A stretch of 64,000 nt of DNA from Liolophura sinensis (Eukaryota; Mollusca; Polyplacophora; Chitonida; Chitonidae): positions 42,589,116 through 42,653,115 of the forward strand of contig NC_088301.1 of NCBI RefSeq assembly GCF_032854445.1. Direction: 5' to 3'. The position numbers and the translations under genes were made by a program. Positions 23,537 through 35,366 of the stretch are shown piece by piece (positions within the stretch are counted from its first letter, which is position 1; each line of letters opens with the position of its first letter). The notes under the pieces are model-generated. The model made no database searches and had not been told where the DNA came from. It saw nothing but the letters and a program-made list of their open reading frames with translations.

Positions 23537-23776
23537 TTTATTTATTTGATTGATGTTTTACGCCGTATTCAAGAATATTTCGCTTATACGACGGCGACCA
23601 GCATTATGGTCGGTGGAAAGCGGGCAGAGCCCGGGGGAAACCCACGACCATCCGCAGATTGCTGGAGACCTTCCCCACGTACGGCCGGAGAGGAACCCAG
23701 CATGAGCTGGACTTGAACTCACAGCGACCGCATTGGTGAGAGCGCGCTAACCATCTGAGCCACGGAGACCCCCAGA
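23537..23776 (-). mobile_element. tRNA-derived SINE, antisense, internally shortened
   Basis: On the minus strand: GGGGGTCTCCGTGGCTCAGA, B-box GTGAGTTCAAGTCCAGCTC, a GC-rich core with CCCCCGGGCTCTGCCCGC, then AATATTCTTGAATACGGCGT and an AAATAAATAAA end. It lacks about 20 bases between the A and B boxes that the copy at 11064 keeps. Confidence 0.88.
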
Positions 23777-24039
23777 GGTCAAACGCCTACAGTGTATATT
23801 AAAATCATCTTGAATTCTATAATGAGTTTAACACTCTGCATGGTTGGCAAATAGGGAAAGAGCGTTCAAGACCTCTGGCAATCTGACTGTCATAATTGTA
23901 TTCAGTTATATCTATTAGTTCATCATTAAGAACAAACAATGCTGTTTTTGGAGTAACTGAGTAAACGGCCAATTAGATAAAACTTAGATGAAATTGATGA
24001 ATTCAAAATTAATTAAATTGACAAAAACATAAAAAACGT

Positions 24040-24435
24040 TTTCACCGCATTGTAAAGATTTTTATTGCCGAATAATAGTTTGCCCCACAATGGAAAAGTT
24101 TTCTCTGGGTTATACAGTTTTCTGCACGGTGAAAATACTTCCCCCGCGTGAAAGAGTTTTTTTCATTGTAAAAAGAGTTTTCTTCGCTGTTTACGTGATA
24201 GAAAAACTTTTCTCATGGTAGAAAGAGTTTTCTCCACAGTGCAAAGGTTTTCGCGGTAGAAAGAGTTTTTCCGTGGTAGAAAGGTTTTTCTCCGCGGTGT
24301 AATCTTTTTATTGGTGAAAGGTTTTCTCTGCGATGCAATGGGTTTTTATTTCCAGCTATAAATGGTTTTCTACACGGTGTAAACCCGCGCTGGGAAAGTT
24401 TTCTCTTTGGGTGGAAAAGGTTTCTCCCTGGGACC
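24040..24435 (+). repeat. Degenerate short-unit repeat (about 20 bp, GGTAGAAAGAGTTTTCTCCG-like)
   Basis: AGTTTTCTC, GGTAGAAAG and CCGCGGTG blocks recur with variable spacing through about 400 bases. The minus strand shows a Lys/Arg/Leu-rich open frame that is only the array read through. Confidence 0.7.
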
Positions 24436-24650
24436 GATTCCACAAAGCCAGTTTTGACTTATGTCAAAAATTTTAAATATGATTTTAGAGCTTATTTTTT
24501 CAGCCCTGTAAATTAAAATTTTGATCACCTCATCGAAGTTAATTTAAGACAAATGTGTCAAAATTTCATCTTCCATTACCGAAAACTAAACATTGTGACA
24601 ACATTTTAATTTTGAACCTAAGTCAGAAATGTCTTTGTGGATTCGGCCCC
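24429..24650 (+). mobile_element. MITE family A, second copy
   Basis: The left end GGGACCGATTCCACAAAGCC and the right end, minus strand GGGGCCGAATCCACAAAGAC, form imperfect inverted repeats of about 40 bases, continuing into TTTTGACTTATGTC on the left and TTTCTGACTTAGG on the right. The interior shares AAATTAAAATTTTG and GACAAATGTGTC with the copy at 8644. Confidence 0.8.
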
Positions 24651-24945
24651 AGTTTCTAGTTTTCTACAAAGATGGGCATAATATAATTTTCTGCTCGGTG
24701 CATGGATATACTTAAAATGTATTACGGTGTCGTCGCTACCCAGCTTTTACTTTCCAGTGTGTATTTTATATATATATTTGGTGGTTTGTATTCTTTGAAT
24801 GTTGGTTTAGCAATTTGTCTTAATGACCTGGAACATCCACATTATGCATCCACATGCATGATTGACCCACTAAATGAATATATGTCAAGATGTCAAGATT
24901 CCAATGATTTGTGAATTTATTGTATTGTTGACTTTCGTATACAGT

Positions 24946-25205
24946 CACTCAAAATATTAATTTGCTAATTTTAACAGAAAGTCTGTTATAAGAGTGATGC
25001 TAGAATGTATTATGCTATTGCAACAGATTATTCTGTTAAATATAACACACGTGTTCTATTAATTCAACATTAAGATTCTATCAGGCTAACAGGGAAGATA
25101 TTGCGTTGAATATGACACAGTATTATATTATAATAACAGGATACATTCTCCCATCACTAAGACAACAAACTTTCTGTTAAAATTAACAGATTATTTTTTT
25201 GAGTG
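24946..25205 (+). mobile_element. MITE family B, about 260 bp with about 80 bp terminal inverted repeats
   Basis: The left end CACTCAAAATATTAATTTGC continues TAATTTTAACAGAAAGTCTG. The right end read on the minus strand is CACTCAAAAAAATAATCTGT, continuing TAATTTTAACAGAAAGTTTG. Similarity extends through a shared GTGATG-x-AGAATGTAT block. No coding capacity. Confidence 0.82.
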
Positions 25206-25209
25206 TTGC

Positions 25210-25978
25210 TTTATCGTCGATCGCATTGACAACAACTAAACGAACTGTTGTGCCAGTTAAGACACAGATTTATTTATTAACTTTCGGAGAACTTTAGCAT
25301 TTTATTTAGTGTATGGTAATGTGAAAGGCATGCAGTCTGCGTCTGTTATTAAAATCAAGAGCAGAAAGGTATATATTATTAACGACTGAAAGGAAATAGC
25401 AGACATTTCCAAACAGAGTCTAAAGGGCAAATGATTAAAATAAAGCCTCGCATACATATATGCCATTCATGAAACTGGAATCTAGCATTTAGAAGATATT
25501 GTTCTAACCCATCCTGACCATAGTTTATACGTTACATGCCTATATGTATATATGCATGTTATGTTTAAATATTATACGGCTTATGCAAGTCACAGACCAT
25601 GCAATGATAAAACTATGTAGTTAAAACCACTCATGTGGTAAATGAGCGTCTGTATAGGACGTTTCAATTTTTTTTGAAAAGCCATCATCCCAATTAGGCC
25701 CTACATATTCTTTCACATTTATATATACATATAAATAAACAAATATGTAGAGTATACATATATCATTTCAACTTTAATTGCCATAATTATATGAGAACAT
25801 AACTTACATACACTTCCTATGGTATTCTATACTCTTGCAACCATGCATGTACTGGTCTAAGGAACTGGAGATTACGATATAAGTAACTCATCCATGTTCC
25901 GACTGCTTCATCAGTTGTCAGGCGTATGTATATATAAAATCAAGATACAAAACAGTCAATGCATTTAATGTGAAACAT
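25210..25978. other. Intergenic, nothing supported
   Basis: AT-rich sequence with scattered ATATAC microsatellite-like runs near 25720-25760. No gene or repeat family recognised. Confidence 0.45.
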
Positions 25979-26045
25979 TCATTGCTGTTTTACGCCGTAC
26001 GCAAAAATATTTTCACTTATACGACGGCGGTCAGCATTGTGGTGG
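25979..26045 (-). mobile_element. 3' fragment of the tRNA-derived SINE
   Basis: TGTTTTACGCCGTACGCAAA and ACTTATACGACGGCGG match the tail half of the SINE in antisense. Only about 67 bases remain, about 100 bases left of the LINE. Confidence 0.7.
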
Positions 26046-26149
26046 GATTTTATACCCAACCATATGGAGACAAATTTGCATGTCCTCATTAAAGAGAACC
26101 CATATAGTGTTGCCGTCGACATCAGCGCATAATACATACCTTTATACCT

Positions 26150-28600
26150 TTATGCATTGAGTCTCTATGCTACACGTCTAAAGACCAAACTATCTGACCC
26201 AAATCTAGATACCAAGACTTACTGGTCTTCAATGAAATCACTGTTGGGTTCTAAAGCAAAACCTCCAATACCACCACTACTTGTAAATGGTAAAAATGTG
26301 TCCAGTGATATTGATAAGGCCAATGCTTTCTGTGCATTCTGACCTTCCATCTCCTGTCCCCGACTTGCCGGACTTCTCCTTCGTTACTACAACTCGTTTA
26401 AACAGTATACAAATAACTGAAAGGGAAGTTGGTCAGTGTCTCAGTTCGTTAAATACAAGGAAGGCATCAGGTCCGGATGGGATCAGTAATTTTATGTTGC
26501 AGAGTGCAGCAGGAAGTATAGTACCCTCGCTTACTAAACTATTTAACTCTTCATTACAAAATGGCGTCTTTCCGTCCGCGTGGAAAAGGTGCCGCGTTTG
26601 CCCAGTATTTAAAAAAGGTGATCGACATTGTATTTCTAACTACAGACCAGTATGTCTTCAACCATCGATATCCAAAGTATTTGAAAAAGTCGTCCATAAA
26701 CATTTATATCAATATCTTACGATAAACAATATTCTTATTCCTCACAATGCAGGATTCAAAAGTGGTGATTCAACTATCTGTCAACTAACTAAAATCGTCC
26801 ATAATATTTATAAAGGTTTAGACAACGGTAATGATATGTGTTTGGTATTCTTGGATGTGAGCAAAGCCTTTGACAAGGTTTGGCACACAGATTTACTATT
26901 TAAGTTGAGGCAGATGGGTATTGGAGGAATGTTACTGGCGTGGATAAATGATTACTTATCTGATCGATCAATCTCTGTTTGCCTCAATGGTAAAGGATCT
27001 AGCTCGAATCCTACGTACTCAGGAGTTCCCCAGGGCTCTGTACTTGGTCCTTTGTTGTTTCTTATCTTCATAAATGATATAAATACTAATACTGAATGTG
27101 ACATAAATATATTTGCTGACGACACATCCTTGTTAGAAGAAATTAAAGAACTACCAGTCTCAGAAACTAGACTAAACCGTGACCTTAACAAGTTAGCATC
27201 GTGGGCAAATCAATGGTGTGTCACATTCAATGCTCTTAAGACAGTTTATTTACTTGTATCATTAAAGGGAAATCCTTCCTATCACAAACTGTATCTTAAT
27301 GGCACGGAGGTGAAGAGCGTTCAGTCCCACAAACACCTTGGGATCTTTTTACAACACAATGGGAAATGGGACGAACGCATTAGAAACGTAGTTAATAAAT
27401 GTAACAAAAAACTGAGTATTCTCAACCGATGTAAGAAATGCCTTACCCGAAAATGTTTGAAAACTCTATACTTCAGTCAAATAAGATCTACCATCGAATA
27501 TGGTGACATCCTGTTTGACAATTGCGGTATAGTGTTGTCTCAAAAACTTGAAACAATTCAGCGAAGAGCTGCTCTTCTCTGTTCTGGGGGCCTACGTCGG
27601 ACATCGTATAGTAAATTATTAAATGAACTAAGATGGGAACCGCTTTATACGAGACGTAGATCCCACAGAATTCTTCTCTTCCATAAAACTATAAATGGGC
27701 TATCGCCTCCTTATTTGAAAAAATTACTACCATGCGGAAATGAAGCTGTCGCCAGTACATACAATCTACGAAATAAGCACAACATCCGTCTTCCCAAAGG
27801 TCGTATCCAGTTGTACATGTCGTCATTTATTCCCCAAACAATTAAAGATTGGAATTCAATACCTCTCCACTTTCGTCACGACTCTCTAGAAAAGCTTAAA
27901 TCCTATCTCAAACCTAGTTTTGTTGACAGCATTACTATTTCCGTACTGTACGATTCTTTTGTAACATTTTCCTCGATACTGCATTGTAGGATGCGGATGG
28001 GACTGAGCGCTCTTCACGCAGACTTATTTACCAATGGCCTTTCAGATGACCAGTCTTGTCATAAATGTAATTACAAATGTGAAAATTCTCATCATTTTCT
28101 TATTGAATGTCCCGCATATGCCGCTCAAAGGAAGCACATGTTCGACAGGTTTACTAAAACGATTTCTCCAAATGCTCACTTATCTATTTTCCTTCCGCAT
28201 TGCTCAAAACATATCTCAAATATTTTACTTATTGGATCAAATGACTTATCTCTTGAAGACAATAAAACCATATTCTGTTCTGTGCACAAATTCATTAAAG
28301 ATACTCGAAGATTTATCCATCGTACTCACCAAGTAGTTCAAACAAGCTCCTTTTAAGGTACAAAGTACTAAGACTGAAACCCATTCTTAAATCTGTTATA
28401 TAATCGGTACTTAATGAAGTATATGAGTGTGTGCAGTATAAGAAGCCTATGTGTATTGTAAATATGTTATTCTTAACTATCAAGTTTTGATTATATAAAT
28501 GTATGATGTATATAAGTTTGAGGAGACCCCCTAGTGACCCATGGGTTGTGGGATATCCTCAGTAAACAAATAAAGAATTAAATTAAAAAAAAAATTAAAT
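26150..28600 (+). mobile_element. 5'-truncated non-LTR retrotransposon (LINE)
   Basis: The element begins inside the linker upstream of the reverse transcriptase, so the endonuclease is missing. It carries the RT frame (26287-28356), a C-terminal cysteine/histidine motif, a 3' UTR of about 240 bases and an A-rich end (AATAAAGAATTAAATT then A10) at about 28600, as expected for target-primed integration. An upstream frame (26157-26342) encodes TKTYWSSMKSLLG and PPIPPLLVNG, typical of the segment before the RT, and is shifted relative to the main frame near 26338. I cannot assign a clade beyond a Jockey/CR1-like LINE. Confidence 0.92.
26287..28356 (+). pseudogene. LINE reverse transcriptase ORF, truncated and frame-shifted at its 5' end
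   Basis: The frame is open for 689 residues, but its first about 15 residues are an out-of-frame read of the upstream segment. RT motifs in order are KASGPDGISNFML, FKKGDRHCISNYRPV, the palm aspartate motif FLDVSKAFDKVWH, SGVPQGSVLGPLLFLIFIND, and the catalytic FADD (27113-27124) in NIFADDTSLL. The usual aspartates of motifs A and C are present. NYRPVCLQPS departs from the common NYRP-I-SLLPS. Near the end, CHKCNYKCENSHHFLIECP resembles the CCHC-like motif of many LINEs. The long open frame suggests a fairly young copy, but the lost endonuclease makes it non-autonomous. Confidence 0.92.
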
Positions 28601-30040
28601 TGAGTTTCGTTTCCGTTCTGGTCTATTCAAAGCCATAAAATATACCAAGGGTCGTACATATTCGAAGGACTGTGTATTTGGATATATATCAGCGAAGAAA
28701 CAGACAAGCTAACCGTTAACATTTATGATTCCATGAACTACTAAAGTTTCTCCACTCTCCGTGTATGCTCCCTTCTCCCCCATAAAGTTAAGGGTTTATA
28801 AAACGGTCCATAAATTGTATGCATACATGTCAAGCTATATGTACCTGTATATATTTTCAGAGGAATGCTACACATATATGTGTATTATGAGGTTAAACAC
28901 TTACTTTAGAAATACTCTGAAATAATACATTAGTGTCGTCATTAAAATAAAAGTGAGGTAGGGCATGTAATTGAAGGCAGATTTAAAAGTTGATCATGTT
29001 TTTGATTTAATCTTTATGAATTTTTTATTGTCCTTTTATTGGTGGTTTTACCATAAAATTAGTTAATATTTGGTTATTCCCGTCCCCATCTCATTACCAT
29101 CCACATTTATATGAACACCAATACAGTACGGATTGTCTCTGGCATGAATGAAAGAATGATAAACGCGGTTGTTCCCCTTACATGCGGGCACAGATACAGA
29201 CGTATATTGATGTGCCTTTCGGTTTAAATAACTGATAGTACATGCGCGGGATCCTATAGGTGGCTGAAAAGAGTCACAACGGGTATTAAAAGTCAAATCT
29301 ATACACAAAGATTTTACGACAGTATTTTACGTTGGCGTGTGAGATCGCAAGAAAGGTGAATGCCTATGTACCGTTTCTAATAAACTTAACTATAGTTGCA
29401 TACCACACACCTTTCTGCGCATGTGATGCTCCTACCCTCGCTTTGCACCACTGCCACCACCACCACTGTTTAAGGTGTTTTTAAACGCCACACTTCATTT
29501 AGGTGAAGAGTATGCATGAGTATATATAAAGTATTATTAGAAACAAATATTGAGACAGAAGTATTGTTTTCTGACATAACTTCTTGCCTCATCACCGTAG
29601 TCACCCTAGTGACCTCAGCGTTCAAGATTTCCGTTCAGATTTCGGTAGTGGTGGCAGTGACGTAAAGCGAACGTCGAGAGGGGCTCATGTGCTTTATGAA
29701 GTATGGGTAAATACTATATATTTCTGTACTACAAAAGCAACCCACCCTTACCATTTGGAAACTTGGGAGACTTCAGACCACCTGTGCACTTTAATAGCTA
29801 ATTGCGAATTGATGAAGTTCAATTTTATTCTCATGATCAAGGGGAATAGGAGTTTCAGGGTAAATCACCGAACTTTGGCTAGAACAATCACGAAAGTTCA
29901 CACATGTTATTTTCACCCACCGAGTGTCCTCAGTATGTGTAGGGTATACGGTTTTGTGGATGACAAGTGATCCCAAATGAATTTTATGTTTTAAGCTGTA
30001 TTAATTGGTGAATGACAAGTAAGCCGTCTCCATATATATT
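28601..30040. other. Intergenic, no gene supported
   Basis: A plus-strand frame at 29584-29970 is open for 128 codons but has no known domain and overlaps a minus-strand open frame of similar quality. No splice-bounded exon chain found. Confidence 0.4.
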
Positions 30041-30048
30041 AAGCTTTG

Positions 30049-30660
30049 CGGCCTGGCGAGTGCTGTAGACACCTACTTGGTGTAAGACAAGCTATCTTCA
30101 TTGCACTTCATTTCCTAGCAGTACGGCCTGCCGAGTGCTGTAGACACCTACTTGGTGTAGGACAAACGATCTTCATTGAACTTTTTATCCTAGCAGTACG
30201 GCCTGGCGAGTGCTGTAGACACCTACTTAGTGTACAACCAGCGATCTGCATTGAACTTCGTGTCTTAAACCATGCGGCCTGGCGAGTGCTGTAGACACCT
30301 ACTTGGTGTAGGACAAGCTATCTTCATTAAACTTCGTATCCTAGCAGTATGGCCTGGCAAGTGCTGTATACTTGGTGTAGGACAAACGATCTTCGTATCC
30401 TAGCAGTATGGCCTGCCGAGTGCTGTAGACACCTACTTGGTGTAGGACAAGCGATCTTCATTGAACTTCGTATCCTAGCAGTACGGCCTGCCGAGTGCTG
30501 TAGGCACCTACTTGGTGTAGGACAAGCGATGTTCAATGAACTTCGTATCCTTCGTATACTTGGTGTAGGGTAAGCGATCTTCATTGAACTTCGCGCCTTA
30601 AACTATACGACCTGGCGAGTGCTGTAGACACATACTCGGTGGATGACACCGAACTTCGTA
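30049..30660 (+). repeat. Minisatellite, about 75 bp unit, about 8 copies
   Basis: CGGCCTGGCGAGTGCTGTAG followed by ACACCTACTTGGTGTAGGAC recurs at 30049, 30124, 30199 and 30275 and further right. Some later units are deleted to about 55 bp. Open frames on both strands here are array read-through. Confidence 0.92.
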
Positions 30661-31141
30661 TCTTAAGCTTTGCACTGATGCAATTTTCCACTGAAAGTTG
30701 CGTGTGTAAAGGTTAAGTTTGTAACAAAAGTTTGAAATAAATTATTACTGTTGATTTTTTTTTTACGTTAAATTTTTAATGGTGAATTTTTAATGGTTAT
30801 ACACACCTGATTTGTTCAAAGACGGGATGGAGGGGAGCACCTTTGAAAAGTCATAGTATGACTGTTCAAATCATCTTCAAAATGAAATGATATAACTTTA
30901 CCAATGCTAAATTCTACATTTTAGCGGGGACGGAGGAGGGAATGCATTTATAATTTTAACGTAACACTTCCTAAATGTTAGAAATAATAAGTAATACTTT
31001 AAAAAATATTTTCAAAATTTATGTAAGTTAATCTTTTAAGTGTTCCGCTCCATAAATGCAAAAACTAATATTTTAAAATGTTGATAGTTGTTGGTCTACA
31101 TTTTAGAGAATTTAAACTGTTGTATCATTTTATAGATTTGA

Positions 31142-31167
31142 AGATGTTTAATTTAAATTAAACATCT
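31142..31167. repeat. Perfect 26-bp palindrome
   Basis: AGATGTTTAATTT followed by its exact reverse complement AAATTAAACATCT, with no loop. Could be cruciform-forming or a relic element junction. Nothing coding nearby. Confidence 0.8.
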
Positions 31168-31224
31168 GCGTTTTAAGAGAGTATATAAGCAACAATCTTC
31201 AAGATGTATAAGATATATGTATAT

Positions 31225-31340
31225 AGCCATGAACCTATATGATGACCCGCACCTATATGATGCAATGCACCTATATGACCCCCCATGCACCTATATGATG
31301 CCACGCACCTATATGATGTCACGCACCTATAAGATAACTT
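31225..31340 (+). repeat. Tandem repeat, about 21 bp unit, 6 copies
   Basis: The unit CACCTATATGATG-x-CACG repeats from about 31225 to 31340 with small length changes. Confidence 0.8.
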
Positions 31341-31344
31341 GAAC

Positions 31345-32037
31345 AGCATTTGTCCAGTAAATATATATAAAGAGATATATATATATGAGTATTAAAACTC
31401 ATAAAGATTACAATTCACTAAGCAGTATGCTGTGGCGATAAATGATAAATACGTTTATGTTTATGAACAGTTTGCAATTATGCACCCTATAAAATATATA
31501 GGCCTACCTATATCTATATTCGACCTGGAAGCATTCCACAGGCTATAAAGTTTGAAATTTGGATTGTAGGTGTATACCTGCATTGACTGTCGACTGCATC
31601 ATTTAAAACTGATGATTGCTTAATTGTCCATTTACGTGCATGTTACCAGGTTTATTTCCTATTTATATATTAATTCTTACATATTCTTACAATTTCTCTG
31701 GAAAGTGTTGTTTTAAGATATGTTGGTAATGAGTCTGTATAATGGCCCGCACCATAAATGACGAACTTGACGCTTAGATTTGGTATCTTCTTGATATCGG
31801 TGTGATCGATCATCAGTTACACAGGTACATGTATAGTTATGAAGGTTGGAGGTTAAACATTCCGCGCATCATGCAATGGTCCGTAATGTTGTGACGTGTA
31901 ATTCATATAGTTTACCCAGGCCTGCAGAAGATGGAAAAGAAAAATACAACAGTATTCGAATTGCACCACTTCAAACTCACTGACATGAAAAGTTGCAGTT
32001 AAGCCGTTCGTAGAATTGGTGCAGTATACAATTTATC
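31345..32037. other. Intergenic, nothing supported
   Basis: AT-rich, short frames only. Confidence 0.4.
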
Positions 32038-32394
32038 TGAGTGCTTGAGTGAGTGCTTGGGGTTTAACATCGTTCTTAACCATTTTTCAGTCATATGACG
32101 ACGAAGGAGTCCTTAGAGTCCATGTAGGCCTAATGCCCCTCCTTGTTGCAGTGTGGATTTCCACCGCTCTTTTATCTAGTGCTGCTTCATTTAGACGGCT
32201 TAAGGAAGTCATTATACTGATAGGGCCTACAGGTCAACCTGTCGTTGCACTATGCCCTTAACGCTGAACTCAGAGCATTGAAGTTACAACTTCCTCTTTT
32301 AAAGTCTTAGGTGTAACCCGACCCAGGATTGACCCTTGATCTACCACCCCTGATGCGGACGCTCTACGCGTGTGTAAGCTATCGGGCCTGGTCC
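32038..32394 (-). mobile_element. SINE family 2 (tail TTAAACCCCAAGCACTCACTC), antisense
   Basis: On the minus strand it begins with a tRNA-like head (GGCCCGATAGCTTACACACG ... GATCAAGGGTCAATCCTGGG), then a body ending GACTGAAAAATGGTTAAGA, then GATGTTAAACCCCAAGCAC and TCACTC-type repeats. The body is shared with the copy at 33201, which fixes the family. The head resembles A and B boxes but is more diverged than family 1. Confidence 0.8.
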
Positions 32395-32599
32395 TACAAT
32401 TTATCTTTATTAGGCATCAGACACTATGGTATATATATATGTAGGTTTGATTTCCAGAATATCGACTGCATTTATTATTTCACACAAGCAAACCATTGCA
32501 TACAATAATAATACTGAAGTCAAGACATCACCAGGTAAATGTAAAAAGCTTATGTATGTTACATATGTAAAATGTTATTGTGAAACGACTACCATTGCA

Positions 32600-33200
32600 A
32601 ACAATTAAGTTTAATAAAATTTTAGCTCTGTTGCTTCAAGTATAGAGTCTCAAATACCAAATTCCTCTGTGAATTTTAGGGACTATCTTACATCTTTACT
32701 GACGCCTTACCGGATCAACTTTTATTATTATATTAACTGTCCACAATTTGAAACCATGGTCCCCAAGAGGTGACGGAATATATATGGCCGATATTAAGTT
32801 TTTGCCTGAATATATCGCTGTGCCTTTAGCTAATCAATGTTTATATGCAATTTATCATTTTCCACAACTAGACTCCCTAAAACAAACAAAAATTATTTCT
32901 GTCTTGCAAAGTGTAACCAAGATTTTGGAAAAAAATATTCGCAAATATGATGTCTGATTTTATTGAAACAAACAATGTCATATGTCCATTGATCAGTGTG
33001 GGTTAGGAAAACTCATTCAGCAGTACATGCTGCTTGTTCCCCTTTCAACCTTTTTCTTCCTGCAGGAGAATCTATAAGCACTTTAGTTCTGCTGTGATCT
33101 TGGACTTATCGAAAGCTTTTGATACTGTGAATCACATCATTCTCCTACAGAACTACACACCTAAGACCTTGAAAGAGGAAGTTATAACTTTTTCGCTTGG
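32600..33200 (+). pseudogene. Decayed LINE reverse transcriptase fragment
   Basis: Broken across frames but recognisable in order: SVASSIESQIPNSSVNFRDY (linker before the RT), DGIYMADIKFLPEYIAVPLA, SVTKILEKN, then the palm motif AVILDLSKAFDTVNHIILL at about 33090-33150. Stops and indels separate the pieces. It belongs to a different LINE lineage from the one at 26150, as its palm reads DLSKAFDTVNH rather than DVSKAFDKVWH. A family-2 SINE follows immediately. Confidence 0.8.
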
Positions 33201-33445
33201 CGTTCAGCATTAAGGGGATAATGCAACGACTGGTTGACCGGTATCAGTATAATGGCTCGGGCGTGGGAGGGTGGGGGGATTACCTGCCTTCGGGAAGACG
33301 TCTCAGTGAGGCAGCACTAGATAAAAGAGGAAATTCCTCCTGCAACATGGAGGCACATTACATGCACTCTAAGGATTCCTTCGTCGTCATGACTGAAAAA
33401 TTGTTAAGTACGACGTTAAACCCCAAGCACTCACTCACTCACTCT
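33201..33445 (+). mobile_element. SINE family 2, sense, 5'-truncated
   Basis: Shares CAGCATTAAGGG-ATAATGCAACGAC, GCAGCACTAGATAAAAGAG, CTCTAAGGA-TCCTTCGTCG and the tail GTTAAACCCCAAGCACTCAC with the antisense copy at 32038. The tRNA-like head is missing. It abuts the decayed LINE fragment. Confidence 0.85.
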
Positions 33446-35360
33446 TACAGAACTAAGTCATTATCTCTTTCGTGTTGCATCCCATGAGTGGCTGCGGAGT
33501 TACTTAATTGGAACTCTCATGGAAGATTTCACAGTGTATGTGTGTCAACGGTTTTTCTCTTAATAAAAGTCTTGATTGTTAGCGCTTGCAGCAAAACTTC
33601 CTCAGCTTGTTAGGGCTCCTCTGATTTTCGGCAACCAACTTTCGTGGCACTCTTTCAGTTTTTTCAGTTTCGGCCAAAAGAAACTTACGACTCCGTGAGT
33701 TAAATTTAGCCAGCCTTTTCAGCAAATTAATACCAAATTATTGTAGGAAAACATTGCACGAAGTATATTCCCTTGTTCGCCCACATGAATTTGTTTTGAG
33801 GCAACGAAGAAAGTTGAAAAATCACGTGACCCATGGATGGTCGCAACTGCACGTGCGATATGTGTATAAAAACGTTACACACAGTGTGCTGGACTTGCAC
33901 ACTGACTAAAAATCACCAAAGTAATCCCTCGATTGACTCCATCTCCATAGCCCTTGTTGTTTAGAACACTGCATCACATTTTGTTCTGGTAAAATCACCA
34001 AATGCATAGAATAAAATTCATTATGATATATTAAAACATTCAATCTATATACCATTATACAAATCCAATCTTAAAGAATAATATTGACAGGCTATAACAT
34101 TTTCTTTAATCATCCATACATACACGTTAACTGATCTCCACAATTTTTCTTCCAAAAGATATGATTCTTCAGCAATTCTCCTTTAGGGGAGAAAGGATAT
34201 TTTTTTGGTCGATTCTTATATACACATAATCTATTAGCCAACATTCGAAAGATTTTACAGGTGTAGCGTACAAATTAGGGTACACATTAACTTAATCAGT
34301 TAAAGTGATGATACCTGATACTTTTATAGGTTTTTATTTTGTATTTCTAGCCAAGAATATTTTATTTTCGGAAACAGCGGAAACACGATGAGCGGTTTTC
34401 AAACAATATATTTTGTCATGGAACAAATCACATTATTTCTTTGTCATTCATTTTTTTTTAGTGTTACGATTCTTAAATCTAATGATATGTCATTAGACGT
34501 TCTTCGTGATCGGTTGAATTTTTCAAAATATTTGTGTAAATTATTTTAATTGACCTATTTTACGAGTATATATTCTTTGTCCTCGAATACCACAAAACGC
34601 GCTGTTATACGCTAATAATAATATGACTAATTCCAAAAATTTTGCTTTATACTGACTTTGTATGTACTGCTCATCATTTCTATTTCTCTAACATTGCTCT
34701 GAAAAAAAAAACAAACAAAAAAACAACAAATATAAGCCCTTGCTTTAAATGTAAGATGCCGCATGCAATAATATATAGTCTCTCGTGCATGCATATGCCG
34801 CTGTACATACTACGTGAATCTATATAAACCTCAGACAATCAATTCTATGTATGTGCACATTGCACACAAACAAGCTGTACCGACTTTGTTTAATTGCAGA
34901 CACATTAAAACACCTTCGCACTTTAGCCACTTCAAAATGATAGATATACTTTATGCCCATGCTAAAACATCTATGCATGTAGCATGTACCACACATCTGG
35001 TAATCTGTGCTATATTATATAGATCATTCTGTAAACACGTTCAGGAACGTTGGTTTTCTTTCATCTTTTGAATTAAACGGCATGATGTTAATTGCGTATA
35101 CGTCTCAAATGAATTTTACACCCCTGCAGACGCTAAAGGTGCTAAACCACTGACGGCGGGCCAATACAGGGGCATCAATACCCTCGTTCAGAGTGAGAGA
35201 GGGTTAAAGATACATAATTGGTTATGCAATCGCTATTTCTAGTATGTGCTACCTGTGAGATTATATCACCTGGTAGTGAATTGAATGTCCAACAGCATTG
35301 CGGGCCATAAAAGAAAAGGCGGTATAGCTATACAGGCATCACAGGAGTAATTCCTGCATA
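33446..35360. other. Intergenic, nothing supported
   Basis: AT-rich. A run of A/CA at 34700-34730 resembles a retroposon tail, but no body is recognised. Confidence 0.4.
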
Positions 35361-35366
35361 TATATG

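Noticed and set aside
29584..29970. 128-residue plus-strand open frame
   Set aside because: No recognisable domain, opposite-strand frame of equal quality, no splice partners.
32049..32261. 70-residue plus-strand frame
   Set aside because: Antisense read of SINE family 2.
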